DNA from: Baffinella frigidus
Taxonomy: Eukaryota > Cryptophyceae > Cryptomonadales > Baffinellaceae
Assembly (NCBI GenBank): GCA_026770585.1
Contig: MU646585.1
Location: 422,112 to 432,934, forward strand
Length of the DNA: 10,823 nucleotides
Direction of reading: 5' to 3'
Positions within the stretch are counted from its first letter, which is position 1. Every line of letters begins with the position of its first letter. This document shows positions 10,590-10,823 of the stretch, one piece after another. The notes below the pieces were generated by a model. It searched no databases. It saw only the letters and a list, made by a program, of their open reading frames with translations, and was not told where the DNA came from. The translations under genes were made by a program, and so were the position numbers.

Positions 10590-10823
10590 CAAACCCCAAA
10601 CCATTTACCATAAACCATAAGCAATAAAACCATAAACCATAAACATCTCTGTACAGGTCGAACACCGTACAGATCACATACACCTCAAACCCCAAACCCC
10701 AAACCCCAAACCCCAAACCCCAAACCCCAAACCACAAACCACAAACCCCAAACCCCAAACCACAAACCCCAAACCACAACCCCCAAACCCCAAACCCCAA
10801 ACCCCAAACCATTTACCCCAAAC
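10590..10823. repeat. Variant heptamer array, CCCCAAA with CCACAAA and CCATAAA
   Basis: Units CCATAAA (10598-10640) and then CCCCAAA and CCACAAA (10687-10823) continue to the window end. A small inverted pair (TCTGTAC/GTACAGA, 10648-10673) splits the block. The minus-strand frame across it (Gly-Phe-Gly-Val-Trp repeats) is simply the translation of the repeat. Confidence 0.93.

Noticed and set aside
10420-10812. 130-codon minus-strand frame rich in Gly, Phe, Val and Trp
   Set aside because: It is the direct translation of the CCCCAAA/CCACAAA heptamer array. A 7-bp repeat yields a 7-residue periodic peptide in any open frame.

Overview
The window looks like nuclear, probably subtelomeric or intergenic, DNA of a eukaryote with plant-type telomere repeats. 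Long and short arrays of CCCTAAA/TTTAGGG heptamers and their variants occur at many places and in both orientations. There is no run of long open frames, no operon and no rRNA or tRNA gene that I can see. Splice-type signals (polypyrimidine-AG, GTAAGT, GTGAGT, GTATGT) are common. This heptamer is used by land plants, many green algae, cryptophytes and several alveolates. The composition and inverted-repeat load suggest a repeat-rich microalga or protist, but I cannot fix the taxon.

Layout. 1-220 holds a poly-G end and two minus-strand copies of an exon-like segment (VLNALL...). 744-900 is a short hairpin-bearing mobile element with a 10-bp flanking duplication. 1028-1113 is the best candidate for a first coding exon (ATG in good context, GT donor). 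1228-1744 is a large palindrome, and a diverged relative lies at 10416-10545. 1975-2200 holds tandem repeats, and 2363-2539 is a near-complete foldback element. 2700-3310 mixes C-rich degenerate telomeric heptamers with minus-strand exon ends. 3316-4130 is a duplicated block in which five copies of a splice-bounded exon-like segment alternate with poly-G tracts, G-rich heptamers and two copies of a long-TIR element. It also holds a plus-strand microexon (3868-3922). 4140-4460 is telomere-like (TTTAGGG). 4465-5163 contains several copies of another exon-like segment (HWGKIVR). 5180-5695 is a GA microsatellite block with a duplicated 67-bp segment. 6821-6999 and 9329-9509 are relatives of the first hairpin element. 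7278-7938 contains the densest exon-like material. 8530-9090 and 10590-10823 are heptamer arrays. 9569-9697, 9927-10102 and 10291-10385 are a tandem repeat, a perfect-TIR element and a second tandem repeat.

Interpretation. Many short segments are open in one frame, flanked by AG and GT, and present in two to five diverged copies. Some copies differ by synonymous or conservative changes. This suggests fragments of real genes that have been duplicated and scattered among mobile elements and telomere-like DNA. None matches a family I can name with certainty, so no gene symbols are given. I see no complete gene.
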